Origin: Sphingomonas immobilis
GTDB lineage: Bacteria > Pseudomonadota > Alphaproteobacteria > Sphingomonadales > Sphingomonadaceae
Reading direction: 5' to 3'
Assembly: GCF_030580995.1 (NCBI RefSeq)
Contig: NZ_JAUQSZ010000003.1
Location: 124,001-188,000 of the forward strand
DNA length: 64,000 nt
Both the position numbers and the translations under genes were made by a program. Under the pieces are notes generated by a model, which saw only the letters and a list, made by a program, of their open reading frames with translations, was not told the DNA's origin and searched no databases. Of the stretch, positions 15,622 to 24,733 are shown piece by piece (position 1 is the first letter of the stretch; the number at the start of each line of letters is the position of its first letter).

Positions 15622-16215
15622 GCCATTGAAGTCACCGTCTTGCCGTCCACCTCAGGCGAAGCTGGTAGGCTTTGCACGGGGTTGTAGACGCGGCTTGTGC
15701 GGTGGGAATTCAGGTACCGTATCGGGCGGAGCGCGCCAAGAGATGACCGGGAATGGTCAGGATGCCCCAGCGAGAGAGTGTCTGGGCATCGAGAATAGAC
15801 CACTCTTCCCCGGTAGCCCCCCCTCGACACTTCGAAGACTGTCGAGACAGAGTTTGGGTAACGGGTGAAATGCGCCGGCATGCGCCAAGCGAATGATTGG
15901 TTTCAGGCTCACTATGGCCTTCGTGAAATTTGCCTCTCACCAATACCCAACTTCATGCGGCAGCGATCCGGCGAAGCTAGTCGATAGAGCGCATGTAGGT
16001 CGCGGGACTGCAACTTTAGCGTACCCTCGGTACGCACTGTCCACAGCCTTTTGATTGACGTCGATCAGCCATGGCGAATAGTTCCAAAAAAAGCAAAAAT
16101 ATATATTATTTTGAATGGCATCCAATCGATGACCTGAGCCGTATGTGCGGCCAGCGGAAATATAGCGGCGAGCCTGATCCCGCCGGTTTTCGCGTGTGCA
16201 TAACAGGAGTTTTCT
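15622..16215. other. Intergenic region upstream of the autotransporter
   Basis: It holds the probable frameshifted 5' part of the DUF4232 gene (minus strand, about 15622-15700). It also holds a perfect 7-bp inverted repeat (GCGTACC and GGTACGC, 16019-16035) and an AT-rich tract at about 16087-16115 that likely contains the autotransporter promoter. No other gene is supported. Confidence 0.55.
16019..16035. promoter_or_regulatory. Perfect inverted repeat upstream of the autotransporter promoter region
   Basis: GCGTACC-CTC-GGTACGC is a symmetrical 17-bp site about 180 bp upstream of the autotransporter start. It could bind a dimeric regulator; nothing more can be said from sequence. Confidence 0.4.
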
Positions 16216-19200
16216 ATGGGTCTTCTCACAGCAATCGTCGATAACGGTTCGCAGCTTTCGCGCCGGCGCAACCTTTTGCGCTACACATCGGCATTGCCCG
16301 TGTTGGCCCTTACTTTGGTCGTTGGACCGCAGGCATTTGCGCAGGAAGAATGCGGCCCCGCCACATCCGCGACCGTTACCTGCACCAGCGCGGGCAATCC
16401 TTATCCGAACGGCATCAGCTACATCGCGCCGCCGCAGGATCTGACCATCAATCTCGATTCCGATGTCGTCGTAGATACGACGAACACCCTCAACATCGGT
16501 ATCCTCGCCGTCACCACGCCGACCAATTCGATCACCATCAACGCCGATACCGGCGCCTCGATCACGACCAGCGACGCAGGCGCGTTCGGCGTGCTGGCCG
16601 GTACCACAGCAGGCGACGTCACCGTCAACACCGGCAACGTCATCACGCACGGCGATTTCGCCTACGGCGTGCTCGCGGTCGCCGATACGGGCGACGTGAT
16701 CGTCAACAGCAACACCATCACGACCGATGGCGCGGGCGCGGATGCCGTCAACATCTCGACCGGCCAGGGCAACATCACCGCGACAGGCTTCACCATCGTC
16801 ACCAACGGCGCCGGCGCGGACGGCTTCAATCTGCTGACGCAGGGCGGGGACATCAACGTCACGCTGGCGCGCAGCATCTTCGGCGGCACGGTCATCACCA
16901 ATGGCGACGGGTCGATCGGCGTGTCGGCGGTGGCGCCGGGCGCGGGCAACGTCAGCATTGTCGGCAACGGCCCGAACGGCTTCGGGCCGAGCGCCGTCAT
17001 CACCAGCGGCGCGGGCTCGACCGGGGTGCTGGCGACCGCGGAGAACGGCAACGTGCTCGTCGATCTCTCGCAGGTGCAGACGACGGGTGCGGGTTCCGAC
17101 GCGATCGTCGCGACCTCGACCGGCGGCACCGTCACCGTCAACGCCTCGGCAGTGACGGCGAACGATGGGCGCGGCATCGTCGCGACCGGCGCGGCCGGCG
17201 CGACCGTGACGCAGAGCGGCAACTTCATCGGCACCGGCGGCGACAATCATGCCGCCGTTACCGTGGCGTCCACCTCGGGCACGGCACGCGCGACGATCAG
17301 CACCGCCTTCACCAACGGCGCGAATTCGAACGCTGTCGACGTCAGCAGCGCGACCGGCGACGCGATCGTCTCGGTCGGCGGCGTCTCGACGCAGGGCGCG
17401 GGATCGACCGGCGTGCGCGTGAGCGGCAACACCGCCTCCGCCTCGGTCGCGTCGGCGCGCACCTTCGGTGACAACGCCGTGGGCGTGCTGGCGACCGGAA
17501 CCGGTGGCACCGCAGCCGTCGTCAACAATGGCGACGTCACGACGACCGGCACCGGCAGCAGCGGCATCGTCGCGACCGGCACGACGGGCGTGACCATCAG
17601 CGGCACGGGTTTGGTTTCGACCGCCGGTGACACGGCGACGGGTATCGACGCGTCATCGACGGGCGGAATCGCCTCGGTGACCTCGGGCCCGGTCTCGACC
17701 ACGGGTTCGGGTGCGGTCGCCATCTCAGCGCGCGGCACCAGCGCGACCGTCACCGCGAACGGTCTTGTCTCGCGGTCCGGCGCGGCGGGCGCTGCGCCCA
17801 CTGCCGCCATCGTCGTGCAGGGCACGACTGGCACTGCAACCGCCAATGTCGGCAGCGTGACCGGCTCGGGCACCGGGATCAGCGCCGTGCAGCTTAACGG
17901 CGCGACGACGGCGGCCGCCACGGTACGTACGGGCGGCGTGGTGACCGGCAATGTCGACGGCATCGCCATCACCTCCGCCACCGGCTCGACCGTGAGCAAC
18001 GCGGGCACGATCAATACCGGCACCGGCTATGCGATCCGGGCGACGGGCGGTGCGGCAACCGTCAGCAACAGCGGCTCGATCAATGGCCGCCTGCTGCTGA
18101 CCGGCGGCAACGATAGCGTCACCAACAGCGGCACCTTCAACGCCACCCAGGCGAGCGACTTCGGTGCCGGCAATGACAGCTTCGTCAACAGCGGCACCTA
18201 CAACAGCTCGAGCGTCACCGACCTCGGCGCGGGCAACGACAGCTTCACCAACAGCGGCGTGTTCATCGCCAATGCGGGTGGCGGGCTGAACTTCAACTCC
18301 GGCACCGACAGCTTCGCCAATTCCGGCACGATCCGCATCCTGCCCGGCACCGCGACGGCGGGGACGACCAGCTTCACCGGGCTGGAGAGCTTCGCCAACT
18401 CGGGTACGATCGACCTGCGCAACGGGCACACGGGCGATGTCTTTACGATCGGCACGTCGGCCTACACCGGCTCGGGTGCGAGCACGCTCGGCCTCGACGT
18501 TCAGCTCGGCGGGGCGACGCCGACGGCGGATCGCTTCGTCACGGGCGCGGCGACGGGTTCCACCGCGATCGTGCTCAACAACCTGACCACGGGCGTGCCC
18601 CAGCTCAACCCCGGCATCGTGCTCGTACAGGGCGGCGCTGGCAGCAACGCCGGGGCCTTCACGCTCTCGGGCGGCAACGTGAACTACGGCTTCGCGAGCT
18701 ACGGCCTGCGCTTCAACGCGGCGGACAACAGCTACCTGCTGGTCGGCGCACCGTCGGAGGCGGCGTTCCGGACGCTGAAGGTTGCCGAGGGCGCGCGCAC
18801 GCTCTGGTACAAGTCGGCCGATGCGTGGAGCGCGCACATGACTTCGCTCCGCGACGCGACCTGGCGCGCGACCGACGGCGGCGAGACCCCCGGCTCTGGC
18901 CTCTGGCTGCAGATGTACGGATCGAGCGACACGCGCCGCAACGGTACGCAGGGTTTCACGACCTTCGGCCAGGCGGGCACGGCCAACCTCGGCTACAAGC
19001 AGGATGCGTTCGGCGGGCAGATCGGCTTCGACTTCGGCGCGCCAAAGCCGGCTGGCGGCTTGGTGTTCGGCATCACCGGCGGCTATGTCAGCTCGGAACT
19101 CGGCTTTGCCGGGTCGCCGGACCGGATCCGCTATGACACGATCAACGGCGGCGCGTATCTGAGCTTCGTCTCGGGCATCGTCTTCGCCAACGCGCTGGGC

Positions 19201-19710
19201 AAATACGATTATTCGTGGATCGACACGAGCTTCGCCGGCACCCGCACGAAGCTCCACGGCAACAGCTACGGCGCGCAGGGCGAGGTCGGCGTCCGCTTCG
19301 GCGGCACGCGCTTCTTCGTCGAGCCGGTCGCGCAGGTCGCTTATGTGAAGACCAATATCGACACCCTCGTCGCGCCGGGCTTCTCGTTCGACTTCGACGA
19401 GCGCGATGGTCTTCGCGGCAAGGCGGGCGCGCGGGTCGGTGCGGCGTTCGACCTAATGGGGTCGAAGGGCCTGGTCTACGCTTCCGGCATGGCGGTGCAT
19501 GAGTTCCGCGGTCAGGACGGCGTTGCCCTTACGAGCGGTGGCCAGACCGTGGCGTTCTTCAACAACCGGATCGGCACTTATGGTCAGGGTGCGGTCGGCT
19601 TCAACGTGACGACGCCGGGCGGTGTCACCGGCTTTATCGAAGGCTTCGGTGACTATAGCGACGATTATCGCGGCGGCGGCGGACGGGCTGGCATTCGCCT
19701 GCACTTCTAG
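16216..19710 (+). CDS. Autotransporter (type Va) with large beta-helical passenger
   Basis: A 1164-residue protein. An extended signal peptide (charged N-region, then SALPVLALTLVVGPQAFAQ) leads into a passenger of about 830 residues made of short Gly/Thr/Ala/Asn repeats, such as VTTTGTGSSGIVATGTTG and copies of NSGTFN and GAGNDSF, as in a right-handed beta-helix. The C-terminal 280 residues form the autotransporter barrel (from about LWLQMYGSSDTRRNG) and end in the required aromatic residue (GIRLHF). It should be secreted through its own barrel and displayed, probably as an adhesin. AACAGGAG sets the start. A strong hairpin follows the stop. The passenger gives no enzymatic motif. Confidence 0.93.
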   Translation: MGLLTAIVDNGSQLSRRRNLLRYTSALPVLALTLVVGPQAFAQEECGPATSATVTCTSAGNPYPNGISYIAPPQDLTINLDSDVVVDTTNTLNIGILAVTTPTNSITINADTGASITTSDAGAFGVLAGTTAGDVTVNTGNVITHGDFAYGVLAVADTGDVIVNSNTITTDGAGADAVNISTGQGNITATGFTIVTNGAGADGFNLLTQGGDINVTLARSIFGGTVITNGDGSIGVSAVAPGAGNVSIVGNGPNGFGPSAVITSGAGSTGVLATAENGNVLVDLSQVQTTGAGSDAIVATSTGGTVTVNASAVTANDGRGIVATGAAGATVTQSGNFIGTGGDNHAAVTVASTSGTARATISTAFTNGANSNAVDVSSATGDAIVSVGGVSTQGAGSTGVRVSGNTASASVASARTFGDNAVGVLATGTGGTAAVVNNGDVTTTGTGSSGIVATGTTGVTISGTGLVSTAGDTATGIDASSTGGIASVTSGPVSTTGSGAVAISARGTSATVTANGLVSRSGAAGAAPTAAIVVQGTTGTATANVGSVTGSGTGISAVQLNGATTAAATVRTGGVVTGNVDGIAITSATGSTVSNAGTINTGTGYAIRATGGAATVSNSGSINGRLLLTGGNDSVTNSGTFNATQASDFGAGNDSFVNSGTYNSSSVTDLGAGNDSFTNSGVFIANAGGGLNFNSGTDSFANSGTIRILPGTATAGTTSFTGLESFANSGTIDLRNGHTGDVFTIGTSAYTGSGASTLGLDVQLGGATPTADRFVTGAATGSTAIVLNNLTTGVPQLNPGIVLVQGGAGSNAGAFTLSGGNVNYGFASYGLRFNAADNSYLLVGAPSEAAFRTLKVAEGARTLWYKSADAWSAHMTSLRDATWRATDGGETPGSGLWLQMYGSSDTRRNGTQGFTTFGQAGTANLGYKQDAFGGQIGFDFGAPKPAGGLVFGITGGYVSSELGFAGSPDRIRYDTINGGAYLSFVSGIVFANALGKYDYSWIDTSFAGTRTKLHGNSYGAQGEVGVRFGGTRFFVEPVAQVAYVKTNIDTLVAPGFSFDFDERDGLRGKAGARVGAAFDLMGSKGLVYASGMAVHEFRGQDGVALTSGGQTVAFFNNRIGTYGQGAVGFNVTTPGGVTGFIEGFGDYSDDYRGGGGRAGIRLHF

Positions 19711-19722
19711 GACGAGAATGAA

Positions 19723-19758
19723 GAATATGGAGCGGCCCACTCGCGCCGCTCCATATTC
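19723..19758 (+). terminator. 14-bp perfect hairpin after the autotransporter
   Basis: GAATATGGAGCGGC pairs with GCCGCTCCATATTC across an 8-base loop, 12 bp after the autotransporter stop. There is no U tract (GAAAAGG follows), so it may act as a transcript-end stabiliser or a weak terminator. Confidence 0.7.
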
Positions 19759-19877
19759 GAAAAGGCGGCTCGGGCGGCCGCTTTCGGCTTAGCCGCCACT
19801 ACGATTGACTGACCGATATTGAAGCGCTTCCCCGACCGGCAGCTGTTTAGCCAAAGGCCGACCGGCGGGTTAAGCGC

Positions 19878-20072
19878 GTCGTGCAGCGCGATGGCGAAAT
19901 CTACGGCGTGCAGGCACGAAACTTCATCGTTCCCGAGGACGGTTTAGCGATCATCGTTTTTACCAACCGATCCTCCGACGACTTCCCAATGGGCGAAATT
20001 TGGCAGCGGCCGGGATTTGTTTACGACCGTGTCTCAGCCGCAGCTTGCGGCGCGGTCGACGCTGGCCGTTAG
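19878..20072 (+). pseudogene. C-terminal remnant of a serine hydrolase (beta-lactamase-like)
   Basis: The frame reads QRDGEIYGVQARNFIVPEDG followed by LAIIVFTNRSSDD and MGEIWQ, which resembles the last strands of class C beta-lactamase-like serine hydrolases. The catalytic SxxK and YxN parts would lie upstream and are absent, and there is no start codon with a ribosome site. The remnant is about 60 residues long. Confidence 0.5.
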
Positions 20073-20168
20073 GACGGCGAGTTTCGGGACCGGCCCGAGC
20101 TTGGCGGAAGCGCTGATGTCGGGGCGCATTGGCGTCACGACAAATAAGCATCCTAGGATAATTGCGAT

Positions 20169-20564
20169 TCACCGGAGCAGCATCGCTGCCTCTCGATCGA
20201 TCTGTCGGAGCATGTCCGCTCGGATCTTTTTTGAAGCAATACAGTAGCCTTGCCAGTCATCCATAATTGATTGCGTTGTCCACTGACCGATATGACTTGC
20301 TGACGCCACTCGCGAGCGCTGCTGGTCTGCGCGGAGCTCCCCAAGCACTGTCCTTCCGGCAGGATCTGTCGCAAGGCCCGGACTTGCCAGCAAGGCCTGC
20401 ACGATCGTCGCTCTGCGTCGGCTGGCCTGGGTTAGCCTCAACCGGGCCGCGGCCAATGAGGGCATATCGGGCGTAGTCTTTGCGGTCTCTTTCGCGATCG
20501 CGAAGATCAGCCTTCGCAATTCGGCATGCGCCTCGCTAAGCGCCGTCTGCTCCTCTCGTCGCAT
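20169..20564 (-). CDS. Hypothetical helical protein, 131 aa
   Basis: A soluble, highly helical protein without signal peptide or membrane segment (EEQTALSEAHAELRRLIFAI, then SLAAARLRLTQASRRR). The last 40 residues carry an unusual Trp-containing segment (GQWTTQSIMDDWQGYC). The start at 20564 has GGCGGGG upstream. I recall similar short proteins in sphingomonads but no function. It is divergent from the small gene at 20829. Confidence 0.55.
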   Translation of the reverse strand: MRREEQTALSEAHAELRRLIFAIAKETAKTTPDMPSLAAARLRLTQASRRRATIVQALLASPGLATDPAGRTVLGELRADQQRSRVASASHIGQWTTQSIMDDWQGYCIASKKIRADMLRQIDREAAMLLR

Positions 20565-20828
20565 GTTGCCCCGCCTTTGAACGATGAGCGGCCATAATAC
20601 GGGCCCTACGCTCTACCGCAATTGCGTCGATCAATTCTGCGCGGCTCCACCGTCAGCCGGCGATCGGTGCGGTAAATCGGTGGCCTCCGGTCCATGGCTG
20701 GAACAGATCCCAGAGCGCGACCGCTCCATGATTGATCGAGAACAATGTGAGAACGTCAACGTGTTGCTAGACTGCTGTTATTCTGCCGTAACGACGAGCT
20801 CGTCATCGGCGCAACAGGGAGCCGCACG
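20565..20828. other. Divergent intergenic region
   Basis: It separates two divergently transcribed small genes and probably holds both promoters. No gene is supported inside it. Confidence 0.4.
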
Positions 20829-21002
20829 ATGCCTACACTCGACGATCAAGCCTATTTCCGAATGCGTGCGGCTACCGAGCGCGAGCGCGCGAACGCCTGC
20901 AGTGATCCCGCGATTGCTCGAACCCATCGCCAGATGGCCGACGCCTATGATCGTCGGTTAATCGGTCAGACAGGCTTAGAGAAAGCGAACGCGGCACGAT
21001 AA
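20829..21002 (+). CDS. Small conserved protein, 57 aa
   Basis: A 57-residue reading frame starting MPTLDDQAYFRMRATERERA and ending in a charged helix. A CAGGGAG ribosome site lies 6 bp before the ATG. The sequence reads like short helical proteins common in sphingomonads (repeated Arg/Glu/Ala with a central DPAIARTHRQMADAY). Function is unknown. Support comes from the ribosome site and the protein-like composition. Confidence 0.55.
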   Translation: MPTLDDQAYFRMRAATERERANACSDPAIARTHRQMADAYDRRLIGQTGLEKANAAR

Positions 21003-21155
21003 AAATCGCCTCGGCTAATCGCACGGGCTCCCGTCGATCCGGTCGCGGGCGCGTGCACCGCATCATCGATACTCGACGTTTGAGGGAGGCAGCGAGCAAG
21101 TTGCGGCGTTCGATCAGGCTATCGGCCATGTTCGTTTCCCGAGGAGATAAGAGCG

Positions 21156-22556
21156 TCAGGAAACAGCGCCAGCGAGGTATAGCGCGACGCCGGCGGCGGA
21201 GGCGCTACCGAGCGTTGTGAAGATGCCGATTCTGAGGCGGAACATGGCGATGATCGCCGCGAGAGAGAGCGCCGACGCCCACGGATCCACGCTAACGATC
21301 ACTGGCATATCGAAGCGCAGCGGCCCGGCCGCGACCGGCACCACCTTGCGAAAGATCGTATGGATCGCGAACCAGACTGCGAGGTTGAGCACTACGCCCA
21401 CGACAGCCGCCGTGATCGCCGACAGCGCCCCCGACAGCGCCGTGTTGCCGCGCATCCGCTCGATGAACGGCGCGCCGAGGAAGATCCACAGGAAGCACGG
21501 CACGAACGTGACCCAGGTCGCGAGCAGCCCGCCGAGCGTTCCCGCAAGCAGCGGCGAGAGCATGCCAGGGTGGCGATACGCGCCCATGAAGCCGACGAAC
21601 TGCAGCACCATGATGAGCGGCCCCGGCGTCGTCTCGGCCATGCCGAGCCCGTCGAGCATTTCCGGCGCGGTCAGCCAGTGATAGCCTTCGACCGCTTGCT
21701 GCGCGACATAGGCGAGCACGGCATAGGCGCCGCCGAACGTCACCACCGCCATCGTCGAGAAGAAGGTCGCGATCTGGGTGAAGACGTTGCCGTGCCCGAG
21801 CAGGAGCAGCAGCGCGACAACGGGTGCCAGCCACAGCACCAGCCAGATGCCTGTGTGCCGCAGCGTCTGGCCGATCGGAGGACTGGCATGTGCGGGCAGT
21901 TCCTCGCCGAGAAGCGTGTCGGCATCCTCGACGATCTCACCCTTGCCGGCTTTGTGGCCACCGCCGACCTGGAACGCGGCGACGCCGGCCCGCCCGCCGA
22001 GATAGCCGATGATCCCGGCCCCCAGCACGATCACCGGGAACGGCACGCCGATAAAGAAGATCAGCACGAACGCAAGCGCCGCCAGCCCGCGCATGACATT
22101 GTTCTTGAGCGATCGCCCGCCGATCCGCACCACCGCTTGCAGCACGACCGCGAGCACCGCGCACTTCAACCCGAAGAATAGCGCCGAGATGATGCCGACC
22201 CGGCCGTAGAGCGCATAGATCCAACTCAGTGCCATGATCGACAGCGCGCCGGGCAGGACGAACAGCGCGCCTGCGACGATACCGCCCTTCGTGCGGTGCA
22301 TCAGCCAGCCGATATAGGTCGCGAGCTGCTGCGCCTCCGGCCCCGGCAGCAACATGCAATAATTTAGTGCGTGCAGAAACCGATGCTCGCCGATCCAGCG
22401 TTTTTCCTCGACGAGGATGCGATGCATCACCGCGATCTGCCCGGCGGGCCCGCCGAACGACAGCGCCGCGATCCGGAGCCAGACCCAGAAGGCCTCGCCA
22501 AGCGTCACCGGCTGCGGCCGTGCGTCCGCGGCTTGCGTCCGTGTCGCGCCGGTCAT
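21156..22556 (-). CDS. chrA: Chromate transporter ChrA
   Basis: A 466-residue inner-membrane protein of the CHR family, which exports chromate using the proton gradient. It has the duplicated chromate-transporter domain: the first copy shows SFGGPAGQIAVMHRILVEEK and LPGPEAQQLATYIGWLMH; the second shows TFGGAYAVLAYVAQQAVEGY and TTPGPLIMVLQFVGFMGAY. About ten to twelve hydrophobic segments are visible. The ATG at 22556 overlaps the upstream gene stop by 4 bp (ATGA), so the two are translationally coupled. The pair suggests chromate or oxyanion detoxification. Confidence 0.93.
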   Translation of the reverse strand: MTGATRTQAADARPQPVTLGEAFWVWLRIAALSFGGPAGQIAVMHRILVEEKRWIGEHRFLHALNYCMLLPGPEAQQLATYIGWLMHRTKGGIVAGALFVLPGALSIMALSWIYALYGRVGIISALFFGLKCAVLAVVLQAVVRIGGRSLKNNVMRGLAALAFVLIFFIGVPFPVIVLGAGIIGYLGGRAGVAAFQVGGGHKAGKGEIVEDADTLLGEELPAHASPPIGQTLRHTGIWLVLWLAPVVALLLLLGHGNVFTQIATFFSTMAVVTFGGAYAVLAYVAQQAVEGYHWLTAPEMLDGLGMAETTPGPLIMVLQFVGFMGAYRHPGMLSPLLAGTLGGLLATWVTFVPCFLWIFLGAPFIERMRGNTALSGALSAITAAVVGVVLNLAVWFAIHTIFRKVVPVAAGPLRFDMPVIVSVDPWASALSLAAIIAMFRLRIGIFTTLGSASAAGVALYLAGAVS

Positions 22557-23374
22557 GCCGAGGTCTTGGCGCGGGTCGGCGTGTGCGATGTCCAGTCGTG
22601 CCGCTCGTCGCGCGCATCGCGGCACCAGCGATAGAGCGCGTCGTAGAGGAGCATTCCCGCCTCGAGCTGGGCATGGTCGTCTGCGTACGTCCGCGACAGG
22701 CCGAGCGAGATCGCCAGCAGGCCCGCCGCCTCGGGCGCGAGGTCGAGCCGGTCGGTATCGGCGCCGCGCACGATCGTCGCGAGATGCGCGAGCGGCGCGT
22801 GATCGGCGAGCCCGAACGCCTCCACCATCACGTCGAATGTGCAAAGCTCGCCGCGATGGCTCCAGACCACACGGTCATCGGAGATATCGAAGGGTTCTGC
22901 ATGCTGCTGCACCGCTACCGTCAGCACCTCACCCGGCGCGACGAACAGAAATCGCGCTTCGGGATCGATGAAGCGGCGGATCAGCCAAGGGCAGGCGATA
23001 CGATCGACCTTGGGCCGTGCGCGCGTTACCCACCACGTCCGCCCGTCGTCGTGGCGCGGCGGCAAAGAATCTAGCGAAACCGTGGCATGGCCGCCAGCGC
23101 GCCAAGCAGCGAAGCCACCTTCCAGCGCCTCGGCGGCAAGACCGTCGCTGCGCAGCACCGCCGCGATCGAGGCTCCGGCCGAGCCATCACTATCGACGAT
23201 CACGACGCCGCTATCGTTTTCTCGTGCCCACGTCAGGGGCGATGCCACGTCGCGGAATATTGATCCGGGTACGGCCTGTTCGGAGTTAGCTCTGACGTCG
23301 ATGATCGTCGGCGATCCCGGCAACCCGATCAGGCGGGCAAGTTTGTCCGGTGTAATAACACTATTGGCAGGCAT
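22553..23374 (-). CDS. chrB: Rhodanese-ChrB fusion, chromate resistance protein
   Basis: A 273-residue protein with two parts. Residues about 1-110 form a rhodanese-like domain (TIIDVRANSEQAVPGS, GGFAAWRAGG), but the active-site Cys that normally precedes the loop is replaced: the loop reads VDSDGSAGAS. Residues about 115-270 match the ChrB C-terminal domain (WWVTRARPKVDRIACPWLIR, RFIDPEARFLFV, FDVMVEAFGL). ChrB-type proteins regulate or assist chromate resistance. The start at 23374 has AAGGA before it. It is the first gene of the chrB-chrA operon. Confidence 0.88.
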   Translation of the reverse strand: MPANSVITPDKLARLIGLPGSPTIIDVRANSEQAVPGSIFRDVASPLTWARENDSGVVIVDSDGSAGASIAAVLRSDGLAAEALEGGFAAWRAGGHATVSLDSLPPRHDDGRTWWVTRARPKVDRIACPWLIRRFIDPEARFLFVAPGEVLTVAVQQHAEPFDISDDRVVWSHRGELCTFDVMVEAFGLADHAPLAHLATIVRGADTDRLDLAPEAAGLLAISLGLSRTYADDHAQLEAGMLLYDALYRWCRDARDERHDWTSHTPTRAKTSA

Positions 23375-23799
23375 GGCGCGTCCTTGTCGGAAATCTGGAC
23401 GCGATGCTTTAGCCGAAGCCTCGTGGGGAGATCGCAGTCCCCATGCGCTCACTAAAGCGGTTGAGTGGCTCGACTGTCAAGCGCCGACTCTTGAGCAACA
23501 CGCTCAAGAGCCTGGGCGGCTGAAGCTGCGACTCTTTGCAAACGGCAAATTCACCGCGCATCTGATCTAAGCGGCGCTTTCAGGATCGACACCGACGGCT
23601 CTAATGTTGAGGCGCTAATCCGACACTCGGCTGCTCGTAACCGGTTTGGATTGAACCGCCTGCAGTCATCGGCCGGCTAGGCCAGTCGAATGGGACGAGT
23701 GATCTTAATTGCGTCAGTACCCGCATCGATGTTCGCGACGAGCCACCACGCGCGAATTTGGGTACGCAAAAGGGCTTAAATCATTGCATCAGCCAAGTA
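23375..23799. other. Intergenic region upstream of chrBA
   Basis: It contains the promoter region of the chromate operon and no supported gene. The right edge meets the hairpin at 23800. Confidence 0.45.
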
Positions 23800-23833
23800 G
23801 TACCCCTTCCGCTTCACGGCCGCGAAGGGGTAC
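23800..23833 (-). terminator. Perfect 10-bp inverted repeat after the 183-aa gene
   Basis: GTACCCCTTC and GAAGGGGTAC enclose a 14-base loop. The repeat lies 14 bp beyond the stop of the minus-strand gene at 23847, and no T tract follows. It is terminator-like rather than a proven terminator. Confidence 0.5.
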
Positions 23834-23846
23834 ATCGAGCCGCCGA

Positions 23847-24398
23847 CTATGGGAGATACGTCGTCGCCGGAGATTCGATTTGTTGTGACGCAATCTGGCC
23901 GGTATTGTGTGGGCGTTGTTCTTGTGGCGCAGGGTCACTGCTATCGCCTGCGTCAAATGCAGGGGCATCCGCTTCATCTAAATGCTTGGAATATACCTCA
24001 ACGTTTTCAAGCGCCGTCTGATTCGTTACTTTAGTCCGCTTAAAATCGGTCTCGCTTACATAGGCAGCCTCGGTATCGAACCGGTCATACCGGTCAGGCA
24101 CGCTCGACCTATAGTTGGAAGAAGGAAACGCTTCGGCTGTGGACGAAACCAGATATGGTTCGGGGAACTGGGTGAAGCTCGCCGAGCTTGGCAGAGGCGT
24201 CGACGCGGCGGGCGCGGTCGTCCTCTGATCACCCCGATCAGCTTCAACAAGGCTGGTGTAAGTGCTACCTCGATATGCTTTGTAGAAATCGAAGTCCTCG
24301 CCCTGAACCGCTGTAGCACCGAGCGAACCTGCGATGATACTAGCAGCGGCTCCAGCGACAATCAGCACTGTTGTTTTCAAGGATAAGAAACGCGACAT
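23847..24398 (-). CDS. Exported or membrane-anchored hypothetical protein, 183 aa
   Basis: An N-terminal hydrophobic stretch (LIVAGAAASIIAGSLGATAV) acts as signal or anchor. The rest is a polar, Ser/Thr/Asp/Tyr-rich chain with low complexity (PLPSSASFTQFPEPYLV, SSNYRSSVPDRYDRFDTEA). No domain is visible. The ribosome site AAGGA lies 10 bp before the start. It lies close to two small membrane protein genes on the same strand, so a shared envelope function is plausible but unproven. Confidence 0.65.
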   Translation of the reverse strand: MSRFLSLKTTVLIVAGAAASIIAGSLGATAVQGEDFDFYKAYRGSTYTSLVEADRGDQRTTAPAASTPLPSSASFTQFPEPYLVSSTAEAFPSSNYRSSVPDRYDRFDTEAAYVSETDFKRTKVTNQTALENVEVYSKHLDEADAPAFDAGDSSDPAPQEQRPHNTGQIASQQIESPATTYLP

Positions 24399-24474
24399 CT
24401 CAACGGTCCTTGAAGAAGCCCGCGATCAACACTCCGGAGGAAGCCTGAACATTCTGGAAACACCAGACGGCTGT

Positions 24475-24645
24475 CTAATCCGACCGACCAGCGACCCCTC
24501 CGGCATTCGTTGAAGAGCGAGTTGCCCGGGTTACCCGGCGGCGTTCTCGCGCGGCTGAGAAAACCGCCGACGCTACGATCATCAGCACAGCAATAATCGA
24601 AATAAGATACACAAGGCCTATCGTGATGAGGATGTTAGCGAGCAC
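24475..24645 (-). CDS. Small membrane protein, 56 aa
   Basis: From a GTG at 24645, the frame encodes a single long hydrophobic segment (LVYLISIIAVLMIVASAVFS) with a basic tail (AARERRRVTRATR) and ends at TAG. GAGG lies about 8 bp upstream. Helix followed by positive charges predicts an inner-membrane protein with cytoplasmic tail. It lies 89 bp after the end of the 80-aa gene and on the same strand. No family is known to me. Confidence 0.5.
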   Translation of the reverse strand: MLANILITIGLVYLISIIAVLMIVASAVFSAARERRRVTRATRSSTNAGGVAGRSD

Positions 24646-24733
24646 GCGACGGCCTCACAGGATAACGCCGACAACGGGCCTGGGTGCTGTCCATGACGAT
24701 GGTCCCACCCCGTTGCCGGCGTATGTCATAAAC

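Noticed and set aside
15937..17250. Long open frame on the minus strand
   Set aside because: It lies antisense to the autotransporter signal and passenger region, is Arg/Asp-rich as expected of a GC-rich shadow, and has no ribosome site.
17725..19257. 510-codon open frame on the minus strand
   Set aside because: Antisense shadow of the autotransporter; composition Arg/Ala-rich without any domain.
20872..21129. 85-codon frame on the minus strand opening MADSLIERRNLLAASLKRR
   Set aside because: The opening looks protein-like, but the rest is antisense to the 57-residue gene and has no good ribosome site. It could be a truncated small gene; evidence is too weak.
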